From: an uncultured Novosphingobium sp.
Lineage (GTDB): Bacteria; Pseudomonadota; Alphaproteobacteria; Sphingomonadales; Sphingomonadaceae
DNA length: 64,000 bases
Reading direction: 5' to 3'
Assembly: GCA_946886365.1 (NCBI GenBank)
Contig: CAMPIM010000001.1
Coordinates: 1-64,000 of the forward strand
The notes beneath the pieces are model-generated. The model did not search any database and was not told where the DNA came from. It saw only the letters and a program-made list of their open reading frames with translations. Made by a program: the position numbers and the translations under genes. This document shows positions 45,198 through 53,298 of this stretch, piece by piece. Numbering within the stretch: position 1 is the stretch's first letter; every line of letters starts with the position of its first letter.

Positions 45198-45983
45198 ATG
45201 GTCAAGCTGGCCGCCAATTTGTCGATGATGTTCCAGGACCTGCCCTTTCTCGACCGCTTCGACGCGGCGGCGGAAGCTGGCTTTTCCGGCGTCGAGTTCA
45301 TGTTTCCCTATGATCATGGCACGGAAGAGGCGGCTGAACGGGCGCGGCGATGCGGGCTGGAGGTCGTGCTGTTCAACCTGCCCGCTGGCGATTGGGCCGG
45401 CGGAGAGCGGGGCATCGCTGCGCTGCCTGATCGCGTGGAGGAGTTTCGCGCGGGCGTCGCTAAAGGGCTGGACTATGCCAAAGCGCTGGGCTGCCCGCGC
45501 CTTCACCTGATGGCAGGGAAGGCACCCGCGAGCGCGGAGTGCCGGACTGCATTGGTGGACAATATCGCTTACACAGCCGATCTGGCGGCGGCCGATGGCA
45601 TCGAGATATTGATCGAGCCGATCAACACGCGCGTCGATATCCCCGGCTATTTCTATGGCACGACCGACGCGGCGCTGTCAGTGATCGACGAGGCGGGTCG
45701 CGCAAATGTTCGCCTGCAGTATGACATTTATCATATGCAGATCATGGAAGGGGACCTTGCCCGCACGATTGAGCGGTTGCTGCCTCGCATTGGCCATATG
45801 CAGCTAGCCGACAATCCGGGCCGCGCCGAACCCGGCACGGGCGAGATCAATTATCCCTGGCTGCTGAGCCACATCGACGCGCTGGGCTATGGCGGGTGGA
45901 TCGGATGCGAATACCGCCCTGCGGGTGACACGAAGGCGGGCCTTGGCTGGGCGCGCGATTATCTGAAATCCGGGAGAGCGTGA
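45198..45983 (+). CDS. hyi: Hydroxypyruvate isomerase
   Basis: 261 residues, TIM barrel. It opens KLAANLSMMFQDLPFLDRF and has the family segments EPINTRVDIPGYFYGTTDAA, QYDIYHMQIMEGDLARTI and GEINYPWLL, with the metal-binding Glu, Asp and His set. It interconverts hydroxypyruvate and tartronate semialdehyde. It stands between glycerate kinase and tartronate semialdehyde reductase, whose gene begins two bases after its stop, so the three act in order. Glyoxylate carboligase, the usual partner in glyoxylate use, is not in the window, so hydroxypyruvate itself or a related isomerisation may be the entry point. Some close relatives use other hydroxy-keto acids. Confidence 0.88.
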   Translation: MVKLAANLSMMFQDLPFLDRFDAAAEAGFSGVEFMFPYDHGTEEAAERARRCGLEVVLFNLPAGDWAGGERGIAALPDRVEEFRAGVAKGLDYAKALGCPRLHLMAGKAPASAECRTALVDNIAYTADLAAADGIEILIEPINTRVDIPGYFYGTTDAALSVIDEAGRANVRLQYDIYHMQIMEGDLARTIERLLPRIGHMQLADNPGRAEPGTGEINYPWLLSHIDALGYGGWIGCEYRPAGDTKAGLGWARDYLKSGRA

Positions 45984-45984
45984 C

Positions 45985-46920
45985 ATGAAGATTGGTTTCA
46001 TCGGCCTTGGCATCATGGGCCGTCCCATGGCCGGGCATCTACAGGCGGCGGGCCATGCGATCTACAGTTGCGCCAACCGCACGCCGATGCCGAATGAGTT
46101 GCGCGAAGGCGGTGCGGTCGCCTGCGCCACGCCTGCGGAGGTGGCGGCGACGGTGGAGTGCCTGATCCTGATGCTGCCCGACACGCCGGACGTCGAACGC
46201 GTGCTGTTCGGCGCGGACGGTGCGGCGCAGCGGTTGAAGCCCGGCACGATCGTCATCGACATGAGCTCCATCGACCCGATCGCGACGCGCGACTTTGCGG
46301 AGCGGATCGAGACGCTAGGCTGCGCCTATGTCGATGCGCCGGTTTCCGGCGGTGAGGTGGGGGCCAAAAACGCGGCGCTTACCATAATGTGCGGTGGCAA
46401 GGCGGATGTGTTCGAAAAGGTCCGGCCGCTATTGGAACTGATGGGCAAGAGTATCACATTGGTGGGCAACGTGGGCGCGGGACAGGTGACCAAGGTCGCC
46501 AACCAGATCGTCGTCGCGCTGAATATCGAAGCCGTTTCCGAAGCGCTAGTCTTCGCATCGAAGGCAGGCGCGGACCCGGCGCGGGTGCGCGAAGCGTTGA
46601 TGGGCGGTTTTGCCGCGTCGCGCGTTCTGGAGGTGCATGGCCAGCGGATGATCGACCGAACCTTCGACCCCGGCTTTCGCATCCGGCTCCATCAGAAGGA
46701 TTTGAATCTGGCGCTTTCTGGTGCGCGTTCACTGGGAGTTGCGCTGCCCGCAACGGCAAATGCGCAGCAACTTTTCAACAGTTGCGTAGCCCACGGCGAT
46801 GCGGAAAAGGATCACAGCGCGATGGTGACGGCGCTCGAACGAGCTGCTAACCACATGGTGAGTGGTTACTCAATTAACGACGTTTCCGACGCCAACAGCT
46901 TTTCTGGAGGATGCTCATGA
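45985..46920 (+). CDS. garR: 2-hydroxy-3-oxopropionate (tartronate semialdehyde) reductase
   Basis: 311 residues, beta-hydroxyacid dehydrogenase. GFIGLGIMGRPMAGHLQAAG gives the NAD(P) site, DAPVSGGEVGA the substrate loop, and the catalytic Lys lies in GAGQVTKVANQIVVALN. It reduces tartronate semialdehyde to D-glycerate, the substrate of the glycerate kinase two genes upstream. The last 20 or so residues extend beyond the usual end and run into the ribosome binding site of the next gene, so they may be a recent extension. The SDR gene starts on the overlapping ATGA. Confidence 0.9.
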   Translation: MKIGFIGLGIMGRPMAGHLQAAGHAIYSCANRTPMPNELREGGAVACATPAEVAATVECLILMLPDTPDVERVLFGADGAAQRLKPGTIVIDMSSIDPIATRDFAERIETLGCAYVDAPVSGGEVGAKNAALTIMCGGKADVFEKVRPLLELMGKSITLVGNVGAGQVTKVANQIVVALNIEAVSEALVFASKAGADPARVREALMGGFAASRVLEVHGQRMIDRTFDPGFRIRLHQKDLNLALSGARSLGVALPATANAQQLFNSCVAHGDAEKDHSAMVTALERAANHMVSGYSINDVSDANSFSGGCS

Positions 46921-47696
46921 CCAACAATCGTCTCAAAGACCGCCGTATCATCGTGTTCGGCAGCGCGACCGGCATCGGCGCTGCCACTGTGAAGCGCCTG
47001 GCCGAGGAGGGCGCGCGTGTCTGCGCCGCCGACATCAACATTGAGGGCGCGACGCAGGTGGCGCAGGAAGCGGGCGGCGAAACCTTTGCGGTCCATGTCG
47101 ATATTTCCGACGAGGCATCGGTGCAGAAGGCGACAGAGGAGGCGGTGAACCGCTTTGGCGGCCTCGACGGGGCGCATATCAATGCAGCAGACCTGCGCGT
47201 TATCATGGAGGATAGCGACGCGCTGGCCATCGACCTTTCCACATTTGACCGCACGATCGCGGTGAACCTGCGCGGCCACCTGCTGTGCACCCGCGCGGTG
47301 GTGCCGCACCTCGTTAAGAGCGGTAAGGGCGCGATTGTCTACACCAGCTCCGGCTCGGCGCATGGTGGTGAACCGACGCGGCCCTGCTATGCCATGGCGA
47401 AGGCGGGCGTGAATGCGCTGGCGCGCCACGTCGGTGCGCGCTGGGGCAAGGAAGGCATCACCGCCAATGTGCTCGCGCCCGGTTTCACCGTGACCGGCGA
47501 GATGAAGGCGGCGATGGAAGCGAACGCCGAGGAAGCCACCAAGTGGGCCGACTATTTCATGTCACGCACCCCACACACCCGGCTGGGCCAATCCGAAGAC
47601 CATGCCGGCGTCGTCGCGATGCTGTTGTCGGAGGATGGCCGTTGGATCAACGGTGCAATCTATGACGTCAATGGCGGATCGATGATGCGCGCTTGA
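46917..47696 (+). CDS. Short-chain dehydrogenase/reductase
   Basis: 259 residues, classical SDR. Cofactor motif GSATGIG at residues 15-21, NAAD at about 90-93, catalytic Ser145, Tyr158 and Lys162 (YAMAK), and VLAPGF after the active site. ATG 46917 was chosen because GGAGG lies six bases before and it overlaps the garR stop; ATG 46911 touches the ribosome binding site. It ends the permease operon. An alcohol or hydroxy acid that feeds the hydroxypyruvate/glycerate route is its likely substrate. The Asp at the end of beta-strand 2 (AADI) suggests NAD rather than NADP. Confidence 0.85.
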   Translation: MTNNRLKDRRIIVFGSATGIGAATVKRLAEEGARVCAADINIEGATQVAQEAGGETFAVHVDISDEASVQKATEEAVNRFGGLDGAHINAADLRVIMEDSDALAIDLSTFDRTIAVNLRGHLLCTRAVVPHLVKSGKGAIVYTSSGSAHGGEPTRPCYAMAKAGVNALARHVGARWGKEGITANVLAPGFTVTGEMKAAMEANAEEATKWADYFMSRTPHTRLGQSEDHAGVVAMLLSEDGRWINGAIYDVNGGSMMRA

Positions 47697-47748
47697 CGAC
47701 ACTGATTGTGGCGCTCGCTTCTGCACCGGCGGGCGCCGCAGCGCTTGT

Positions 47749-48552
47749 TCAAAAGAGCGCGATCACGCGCGCGGGCATGCCGGTGGCGTTTTCCAGCGGC
47801 GCGACGCCTGCGAACAGCAACCCGCCCGCAGCAGGTGCGCGGTCGAGATTGGCCAGCCCCTCCAACGCCCAGCGTCCGCTGCGCAGCCATGCCTGATGAA
47901 CGGGGAAGGCGGGCATCGCCTCACCCGCATCGATCGACATGGTATCGACGCCGATGCCACGCACATCCCGCTTCATCAGAATGTCCATGACGGCAGCATC
48001 GAAGCCGGGGCTTTTGCGCCGTTCGGCGGGGGTGAGGCTTGCATAGCTTGAAAAGACTTTCAGCGGATCCCAGCCCGACAGCATGGCAATGCAGGAACCG
48101 GGCGGGATGCGGCCGTGGCGGCGTTCCCATGCGATGACATCCCGCGATTCCACCCGAGCGTCGCGATCAGTTTTGACCTTGTCCCTTATGTCGATCACGA
48201 CGAGTGGAACGATCAACTGGCTGACGGGTATGTCGCCGACCGATGCTCCATCAGGCGCGAAATGGCGGGGGGCATCGAGATGCGTGCCGGTATGTTCGAC
48301 GATCGAGACGCGGTTAAGCGCCATCCCTGCTTTCGTTCCCGATCCTTCCACCGCCTCCATGGTCAGGCGGCCGGGGGTGAAGGCGAAGGCCCGCGTCAGC
48401 TTGTGCGTGAGATCGAGGATGTGCAGTTTCCGCCCGTGCAGGGAAAGACTGGCCTGATCCGGCGTCACTGGAGCAGCATCAGCGTTTGAGGCTGTGCCGA
48501 GGGCAAGAGCCCCCAGCGCGCTCAGGGCTAGCATGTCGCGGCGGTCGATCAT
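47749..48552 (-). CDS. Exported cyclase-family metal hydrolase (kynurenine formamidase fold)
   Basis: 267 residues. MIDRRDMLALSALGALALG is a twin-arginine-type signal. The mature part has ILDLTHKLTRAF and the metal-binding motif HTGTHLDAPRHF at residues 87-98, plus IGVDTMSID, all typical of the cyclase family, which hydrolyses amides, lactones or isatin-like rings with zinc or manganese. AAGGAG precedes the ATG. It converges on the SDR operon and is downstream of the second glycosidase-like gene on the same strand, separated by a sphingomonad repeat. It could open a lactone made in the periplasm; this is inference. Confidence 0.8.
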   Translation of the reverse strand: MIDRRDMLALSALGALALGTASNADAAPVTPDQASLSLHGRKLHILDLTHKLTRAFAFTPGRLTMEAVEGSGTKAGMALNRVSIVEHTGTHLDAPRHFAPDGASVGDIPVSQLIVPLVVIDIRDKVKTDRDARVESRDVIAWERRHGRIPPGSCIAMLSGWDPLKVFSSYASLTPAERRKSPGFDAAVMDILMKRDVRGIGVDTMSIDAGEAMPAFPVHQAWLRSGRWALEGLANLDRAPAAGGLLFAGVAPLENATGMPARVIALF

Positions 48553-48611
48553 GGCGGCTTGCTCCTTTTCTTGGTCGAAAGCGACCTGAGTTACATGGGA
48601 CCAGCGCAACT

Positions 48612-48686
48612 CCGTTCGGGCTGAGCTTGTCGAAGCCTCTTGTTCTTCAAAGAAGTAGAGCCCTTCGACAAGCTCAGGGTGAACGG
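48612..48686. repeat. Sphingomonad inverted (REP-like) element
   Basis: Two inexact inverted arms, one at 48612-48637 with GCTTGTCGAAG and one at 48661-48686 with CTTCGACAAGC, flank a 23-bp centre that itself holds CTTC-AAA-GAAG. This motif is repeated widely in sphingomonad chromosomes between genes. It lies between two leftward genes and can fold into a long hairpin that may end transcription of the upstream one. Confidence 0.75.
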
Positions 48687-48692
48687 GACTTC

Positions 48693-50897
48693 TTAGGCCA
48701 GGTCGATCGCGACGACTTCGTGGAAGTCTATGTACGGCACATCGACTTCCACCCAGCCGTTTGTCGTCCCGTGTGGCACAGCCATCCCTGCGGTCAGCAG
48801 CCGGGCCTGCGCAGCGCGTTTGCCTTGTGGCAGTTGCATGCGGACCCGGTAGGGACCGGTCCTGATCGCCTCGCGATAGCTGCCCCGCATTGTCATGGGG
48901 TTGTTGAGATTGACCAGATGCGCGGTTATCGATTTGTCCTGGCGCCAGCAGGCGATGTCCAGCAGGCCCGGCCCTTCAATCTGTAGCGGATGCGCTTCCT
49001 GATGAGTCCAATCGAGCATTGCGCGCAGCAACGTCAGATGATCGCCATGGCCAAGCTCTGCAAAGGTGCGGTCGATGTCCATGGGCAGATAGGCGATGCG
49101 GCCACGGCCGACTTGACGGCAGATCGCCATCGGCAGGTTGGTCTCCGTCTTGTCAGTAAAGACGCGTTCCATTGGCAGGTCGGGATAGCTCGGCACCAGC
49201 GTCAATGCGACTTCTCTCTGGTCGCGCGCGGTGACAGGCTGGCGGAAGAGCGGGCCGATGGTGCGGTTAATCTCGCGTAGCCTAGCTATGGCAGGGTGGA
49301 CATGGCGCAAGGTGAGATAAGCGTTCTTGAGCGGTCCCTCAGCCTTTCCGGCGACGGAGCAGCCGAACAGGTCCGCGAGGCCGAAGTCCGCCCGCTGCCG
49401 TCCGTCCCCATCATAGAGTGAGGTCTGATAGGTGGCGATCACGTTGCCACCCCGCTTCACAAACGCGCGTATCTGATCGCATTGCGCGTCAGACAGCACC
49501 GCCGCATTGGCGAGAATGATGGTGCGGAAGCGCGACAGGCTAATTTCGTCCAGAAAATCCTCGTCGATGAGGTCGAAGGGCACGCGCGATTCAAGCGCAG
49601 CCTGGTAAAAACCGCGCGAATGACCCTCCATCTGCCCACGCTGATTCCAGCCGCCGAGATAGGCAGTTGTCCTGGGCGAATGGATGATCGCGACCCGCGC
49701 CAGATTGCCGCTGTTGCGCAAATAGGCTTCGTTGGCGTGGTGCCAGCTGTAGATTTGCCGGACCACCTCCATCCAGCGGCGGTCTAGCGGCTTGGCATTG
49801 AACTTAGTGATCCACGGCCGCGCGCCTTGGGCGATCGCGCCTGCTGCCCAGATGCGGATTTCGGCCGGGCTCTGTACCGAATCCTTCCAGCGATAGGTTT
49901 CTTCCACTCCCACGGAGATGATGTGGCCGACCGGCTTGTCCTTCATGAAGGCGCGCAGTTCGCGGGTGTAGCGGCCCGCACCCCAGACCTCGGGACCCGT
50001 GCCCCAGCTCGAATCGTCGGACGAGCGTGCTTGGCGATCGCAAAAGGAGAGCGGAAGACGCTTTGACAGAGCGGGGCCGTTCAGATCGACCAGTCCCCGG
50101 CGGTCACCGCCGGGGATGAAGAAGGTCTGGGGCCGGTGCTTGCGCGCGGCCGCGTTCCAAAGGTCCATGAGGGCGAAGAGCCGATCTTCAACCCAGGTGG
50201 CGTATCGCCGCCCTTCCGGTTTGGAAGGATCGGGATCGGCTGGAATTTCCTGCCCCGATGCGGCGCGGTAGAGCGTCCGGCAGCTTTGGCAATAACAGGT
50301 GCCGCTGCCGTTCCAGCGGTTGCCGAAAAAGCCATCCACCGGATAGCGCTGGGCGACTTCCTCGATCACCTTGGGCATCAGCTCGAAATTATAGGGGCCA
50401 TAGGCGCAGGTCAGGGTCAGATCCGGGGCGCTGCCGTGCCGTTTGATCTGGCCGTCCGGGCCGGTCAACGCCCATTCGGGATGGGCAGCGGCGGCGGCCG
50501 CGTTCATTGCGTGCGGATCGATACGGGCGAGCACGCGCATGCCCAGCTTCTTGCACGCAGCGACCATGTCGCCGAACGGGTTCACGCCCTTGCCGATGCC
50601 CTGCGCCATGCCATGATAGGGAATGGCCGTTGGGTAGAAGGCGATGCCTCCCCCAGCGCTCAGGCAGACGCCATCGGCGTGAATCTGCTGGAAATATTCG
50701 ATCCAGAAGGCCTGATCGTAACGGCCCGGATCATCTTCGGTAAAGGCAAGCTGGAACCAACGCATAGGTTCGCTCGCCCAGTCCGGCGCGCCGCTTTGTC
50801 CGATTTTGCGGGCAAAGGCGGGCTCAATACTGGACAGCAGCGCACCGGCCCCCAACGTCAATGCCGTGCGGCGATCGAGCGGCAAGATGTCGGGCAT
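48693..50897 (-). CDS. Exported glycoside-hydrolase-like protein, paralogue of the one at 39752
   Basis: About 734 residues. MPDILPLDRRTALTLGAGAL is a twin-arginine-type signal. The domain order equals that of the 39752 protein: a TIM-barrel domain with CLSAGGGIAFYPTAIPYHGM, MVAACKKLGMRVLARIDPHA and the double cysteine CYCQSC near residue 220, then a trimerisation-like domain (QIRAFVKRGGNVIATYQTSL) and a beta domain. AAGGAGAGG precedes the ATG. The island palindrome copy 6 is 60 bp upstream, in the gap with the divergent IclR gene. Two such enzymes suggest two linkages or steps on one substrate. Activity unknown. Confidence 0.78.
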   Translation of the reverse strand: MPDILPLDRRTALTLGAGALLSSIEPAFARKIGQSGAPDWASEPMRWFQLAFTEDDPGRYDQAFWIEYFQQIHADGVCLSAGGGIAFYPTAIPYHGMAQGIGKGVNPFGDMVAACKKLGMRVLARIDPHAMNAAAAAAHPEWALTGPDGQIKRHGSAPDLTLTCAYGPYNFELMPKVIEEVAQRYPVDGFFGNRWNGSGTCYCQSCRTLYRAASGQEIPADPDPSKPEGRRYATWVEDRLFALMDLWNAAARKHRPQTFFIPGGDRRGLVDLNGPALSKRLPLSFCDRQARSSDDSSWGTGPEVWGAGRYTRELRAFMKDKPVGHIISVGVEETYRWKDSVQSPAEIRIWAAGAIAQGARPWITKFNAKPLDRRWMEVVRQIYSWHHANEAYLRNSGNLARVAIIHSPRTTAYLGGWNQRGQMEGHSRGFYQAALESRVPFDLIDEDFLDEISLSRFRTIILANAAVLSDAQCDQIRAFVKRGGNVIATYQTSLYDGDGRQRADFGLADLFGCSVAGKAEGPLKNAYLTLRHVHPAIARLREINRTIGPLFRQPVTARDQREVALTLVPSYPDLPMERVFTDKTETNLPMAICRQVGRGRIAYLPMDIDRTFAELGHGDHLTLLRAMLDWTHQEAHPLQIEGPGLLDIACWRQDKSITAHLVNLNNPMTMRGSYREAIRTGPYRVRMQLPQGKRAAQARLLTAGMAVPHGTTNGWVEVDVPYIDFHEVVAIDLA

Positions 50898-50956
50898 GAT
50901 CCTCTCCTTTGCTTGGCCCAATCCTTAGCCCAAGGCCGTCGATCCACAATCGATCA

Positions 50957-50971
50957 TCCCATGATGTGGGA
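50957..50971. promoter_or_regulatory. Island palindrome copy 6 (candidate IclR site)
   Basis: TCCCA-TGATG-TGGGA is a perfect inverted repeat fitting TYCCRY-N3-RYGGRA. It is 60 bp before the glycosidase-like gene and 160 bp before the divergent IclR gene, where a regulator often binds to control itself and its neighbour. Confidence 0.6.
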
Positions 50972-51130
50972 CGGCGATGCCGATCTGATGTTTCCCGGAT
51001 GCGAATGATGGATAAGGGCCGATAGAAGCCCGACGCAAAGCATATCGACAAAGGCGAGCAAACAGGTCATACCAGTTTCTCTAAGGCTGGCGTTCGCGCG
51101 ACGACAGCTCAGCAGGGCGAGGAACAGGTT

Positions 51131-51925
51131 GTGACCGATAGTCAGCAAGAGCCGGAGGACGGTCTGCTTGGGCGAGTCCAGTCGCTGGTGCGGGCATTCG
51201 GCATTCTCGATGAATTGGCCAAGAGCGACCATATGACGCTCAGCGAACTGTCCCGTGTCGTGGGATTGCCGCGATCTACTACCCATCGCCTGCTGACGAC
51301 CATGGAAGCGTTGCGCTATGTCGCTTTCGACCGGCGGAAAAATGGCTGGTCGGTCGGTGTCCAGGCCTTCACCGTGGGTGCGGTTTTCGCTCAGACGCGG
51401 GACTTGGGCCAGTTGGGCCACACGATCATGCGGTCACTGATGTCAGAAGTGCAGCATTGCGTGAACATCGCCGTGCCCGAGGGGGCGGGTGTCTGTTATG
51501 TCGGGCAGGCCGCGACCAACGGTTTTCGCCAGACTGCGGCGCGGCCGGGTGCTGTGCTGCCGCTGCATAGCACGGCGTCGGGCAAGGTGCTGATGGCGCA
51601 ATGGTCCCGGCCGGAGTTCGACCGCTATCTGGACAGCACGCCGCTCAAGGCCCGTACTGCGCGCAGCATCATCGACGGCGACCGGCTGCGTAGCGAATTG
51701 GCGCAGATCAGGGCGCGCGGATATGCACTGGACGACGAAGAGCATAGCGATGGCCTTCGCTGCGTCGCTGCTGTGGTCAAGGACCGCTACGGGCTGCCCA
51801 AGGGGTCACTGTCGATTTCGGACCGGTCTTCTCATCTGACCCGCGCCCGGCTGGACGAGTTGGGGCCTGCGCTGATCAGCGCTGCGCAGCGGATGAGCGT
51901 GGAAATCGCGACGCAGAGTTTCTGA
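51131..51925 (+). CDS. IclR-family transcriptional regulator
   Basis: 264 residues. The winged helix is at about residues 15-75 (LSELSRVVGLPRSTTHRLLT), and the effector domain from 85 on has the family's LHSTASGKVLMAQW and the C-terminal Cys-containing DGLRCVAAVVKDRYGLPKGS. The start is GTG 51131 with GAGGA eight bases upstream. IclR regulators sense small carbon acids and bind palindromes as dimers of dimers. It stands at the right edge of the catabolic island and is the best candidate to bind the six 15-bp palindromes there. Confidence 0.9.
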   Translation: MTDSQQEPEDGLLGRVQSLVRAFGILDELAKSDHMTLSELSRVVGLPRSTTHRLLTTMEALRYVAFDRRKNGWSVGVQAFTVGAVFAQTRDLGQLGHTIMRSLMSEVQHCVNIAVPEGAGVCYVGQAATNGFRQTAARPGAVLPLHSTASGKVLMAQWSRPEFDRYLDSTPLKARTARSIIDGDRLRSELAQIRARGYALDDEEHSDGLRCVAAVVKDRYGLPKGSLSISDRSSHLTRARLDELGPALISAAQRMSVEIATQSF

Positions 51926-52077
51926 TCAGCCTGATCTGTCTAAAGCCAGCCTTACCAGACATTTCGGATCACTTCTGCCGCTTCGGTGAACAGTAACGCC
52001 GTGGCGCACGCCTGCGCGGCTGCATGATAACGGACGAAGAAACACCGGCGTAACAGCGCGGGCGGCAGGAGAGGGTG

Positions 52078-53298
52078 ATGAAGGATATGAGATCCCATGT
52101 GCGCGACAGGCGGGTCGCGGCGGGATTGCTGGTAGTGAGCAGCATGATGGCGATTGGCGCGTCCGCGCAGCAGCAGCAGAGCTTTTCCTTCGCGCTGACC
52201 AACATCTATGTCGCGGCTTACGAAGATGAAAAGGCGTGTCGCGCGCTGTCGCTCAGTTCGTCCGACCTGTTTCTGAAAAGCCTGCCGCGCGCCGAGCGCG
52301 CGAAATATGAGGCGCCCGACAAGGTGCAAGAGTTGCACAAACTGATGGGCCAGCGGCTGGGCTTCAAAATGGTGCCTACCGGCAAGCCTTCCGGTTCCAA
52401 TGGCAGCATGGCTCAACTGAGCGAAGCGGAACAGGAAGCCTTGCGCCAGAAATATCATATACCCAAGGGGAAGGGCACAGCTGCCTTCCTGGGCACCCGT
52501 TTCGCCTATGACAGCTGCACCAATCCGGAAGACTTCCCCTTCATGGAAAAGGGGAATGAGGATTATCGGGGGCCAATCGCCTACGGCATCGATCTGGACG
52601 GCCGCGCGAGCAAGGACGATTATGTCAGCCCTGATAAGAAGCCGGGCGTCGATAACCAGCTGATCCGGGCGGTGGGATGCACTTTTTCCACGCGCGATTT
52701 CGGCACGCCCAAGGTAGCGGACGAGGTGATCACATCGATGTCGTCGCCCACGCTGGTCGAGGTCAGCGGCGTCGATGATCTGGTCAACGACGATGATGTG
52801 ACGGTGCGCCTTTATGCCAGCGCCAATCCTTTGGAATTGTCGGGTGCGGGGAAGCCGCTGGCATGGGCCAGTCTGGATGTTGATCCGAATCGCCGCTTCA
52901 TGGCGCAGGCCAAAGGAAAAATCCGCAACGGCGAACTGCTAACTGAACCGTTCGACTTACGGTTGCGGTTGCGTGAGCAGATCATCGACAGCTATCGCGA
53001 GGTCCGGCAGGCGCGCATTCAGGCGAAGATCAAGCCGGGCGAAGCCATAGAGGGTGGCATTTACGGCTATCACACTTTGGCGAGCATCGAGGACAATTAT
53101 CATCAATCGACCCAGGTGGGCGCCAATCTGACGCGCATGTCGTGCCCCGCGCTGATCAAGGCGGTGCGGCGCTATGCCGATGCCTTCCCTGACCCGAAAA
53201 CGGGGCGCAACACGGCCATTTCATCGGCATTGCGGTTCAAGGGCGTGCCCGTCTTCCTGATCAAACCGCAGCAAGTGGCGCAAGGAGTGCAGCGGTGA
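52078..53298 (+). CDS. Exported protein of unknown function, first gene of the DUF1592/DUF1552 module
   Basis: 406 residues. I do not recognise the family. A signal peptide (VAAGLLVVSSMMAIGASAQ) is followed by a soluble domain with scattered cysteines (KACRALS, YDSCTNPEDF, VGCTFST, MSCPALIKA) and no membrane segments. AGGAGAGG precedes ATG 52078. Its stop overlaps the GTG start of the DUF1592-type gene, so it is made together with that module and probably works with it in the periplasm. The four Cys-containing segments could form disulfides. Confidence 0.7.
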   Translation: MKDMRSHVRDRRVAAGLLVVSSMMAIGASAQQQQSFSFALTNIYVAAYEDEKACRALSLSSSDLFLKSLPRAERAKYEAPDKVQELHKLMGQRLGFKMVPTGKPSGSNGSMAQLSEAEQEALRQKYHIPKGKGTAAFLGTRFAYDSCTNPEDFPFMEKGNEDYRGPIAYGIDLDGRASKDDYVSPDKKPGVDNQLIRAVGCTFSTRDFGTPKVADEVITSMSSPTLVEVSGVDDLVNDDDVTVRLYASANPLELSGAGKPLAWASLDVDPNRRFMAQAKGKIRNGELLTEPFDLRLRLREQIIDSYREVRQARIQAKIKPGEAIEGGIYGYHTLASIEDNYHQSTQVGANLTRMSCPALIKAVRRYADAFPDPKTGRNTAISSALRFKGVPVFLIKPQQVAQGVQR

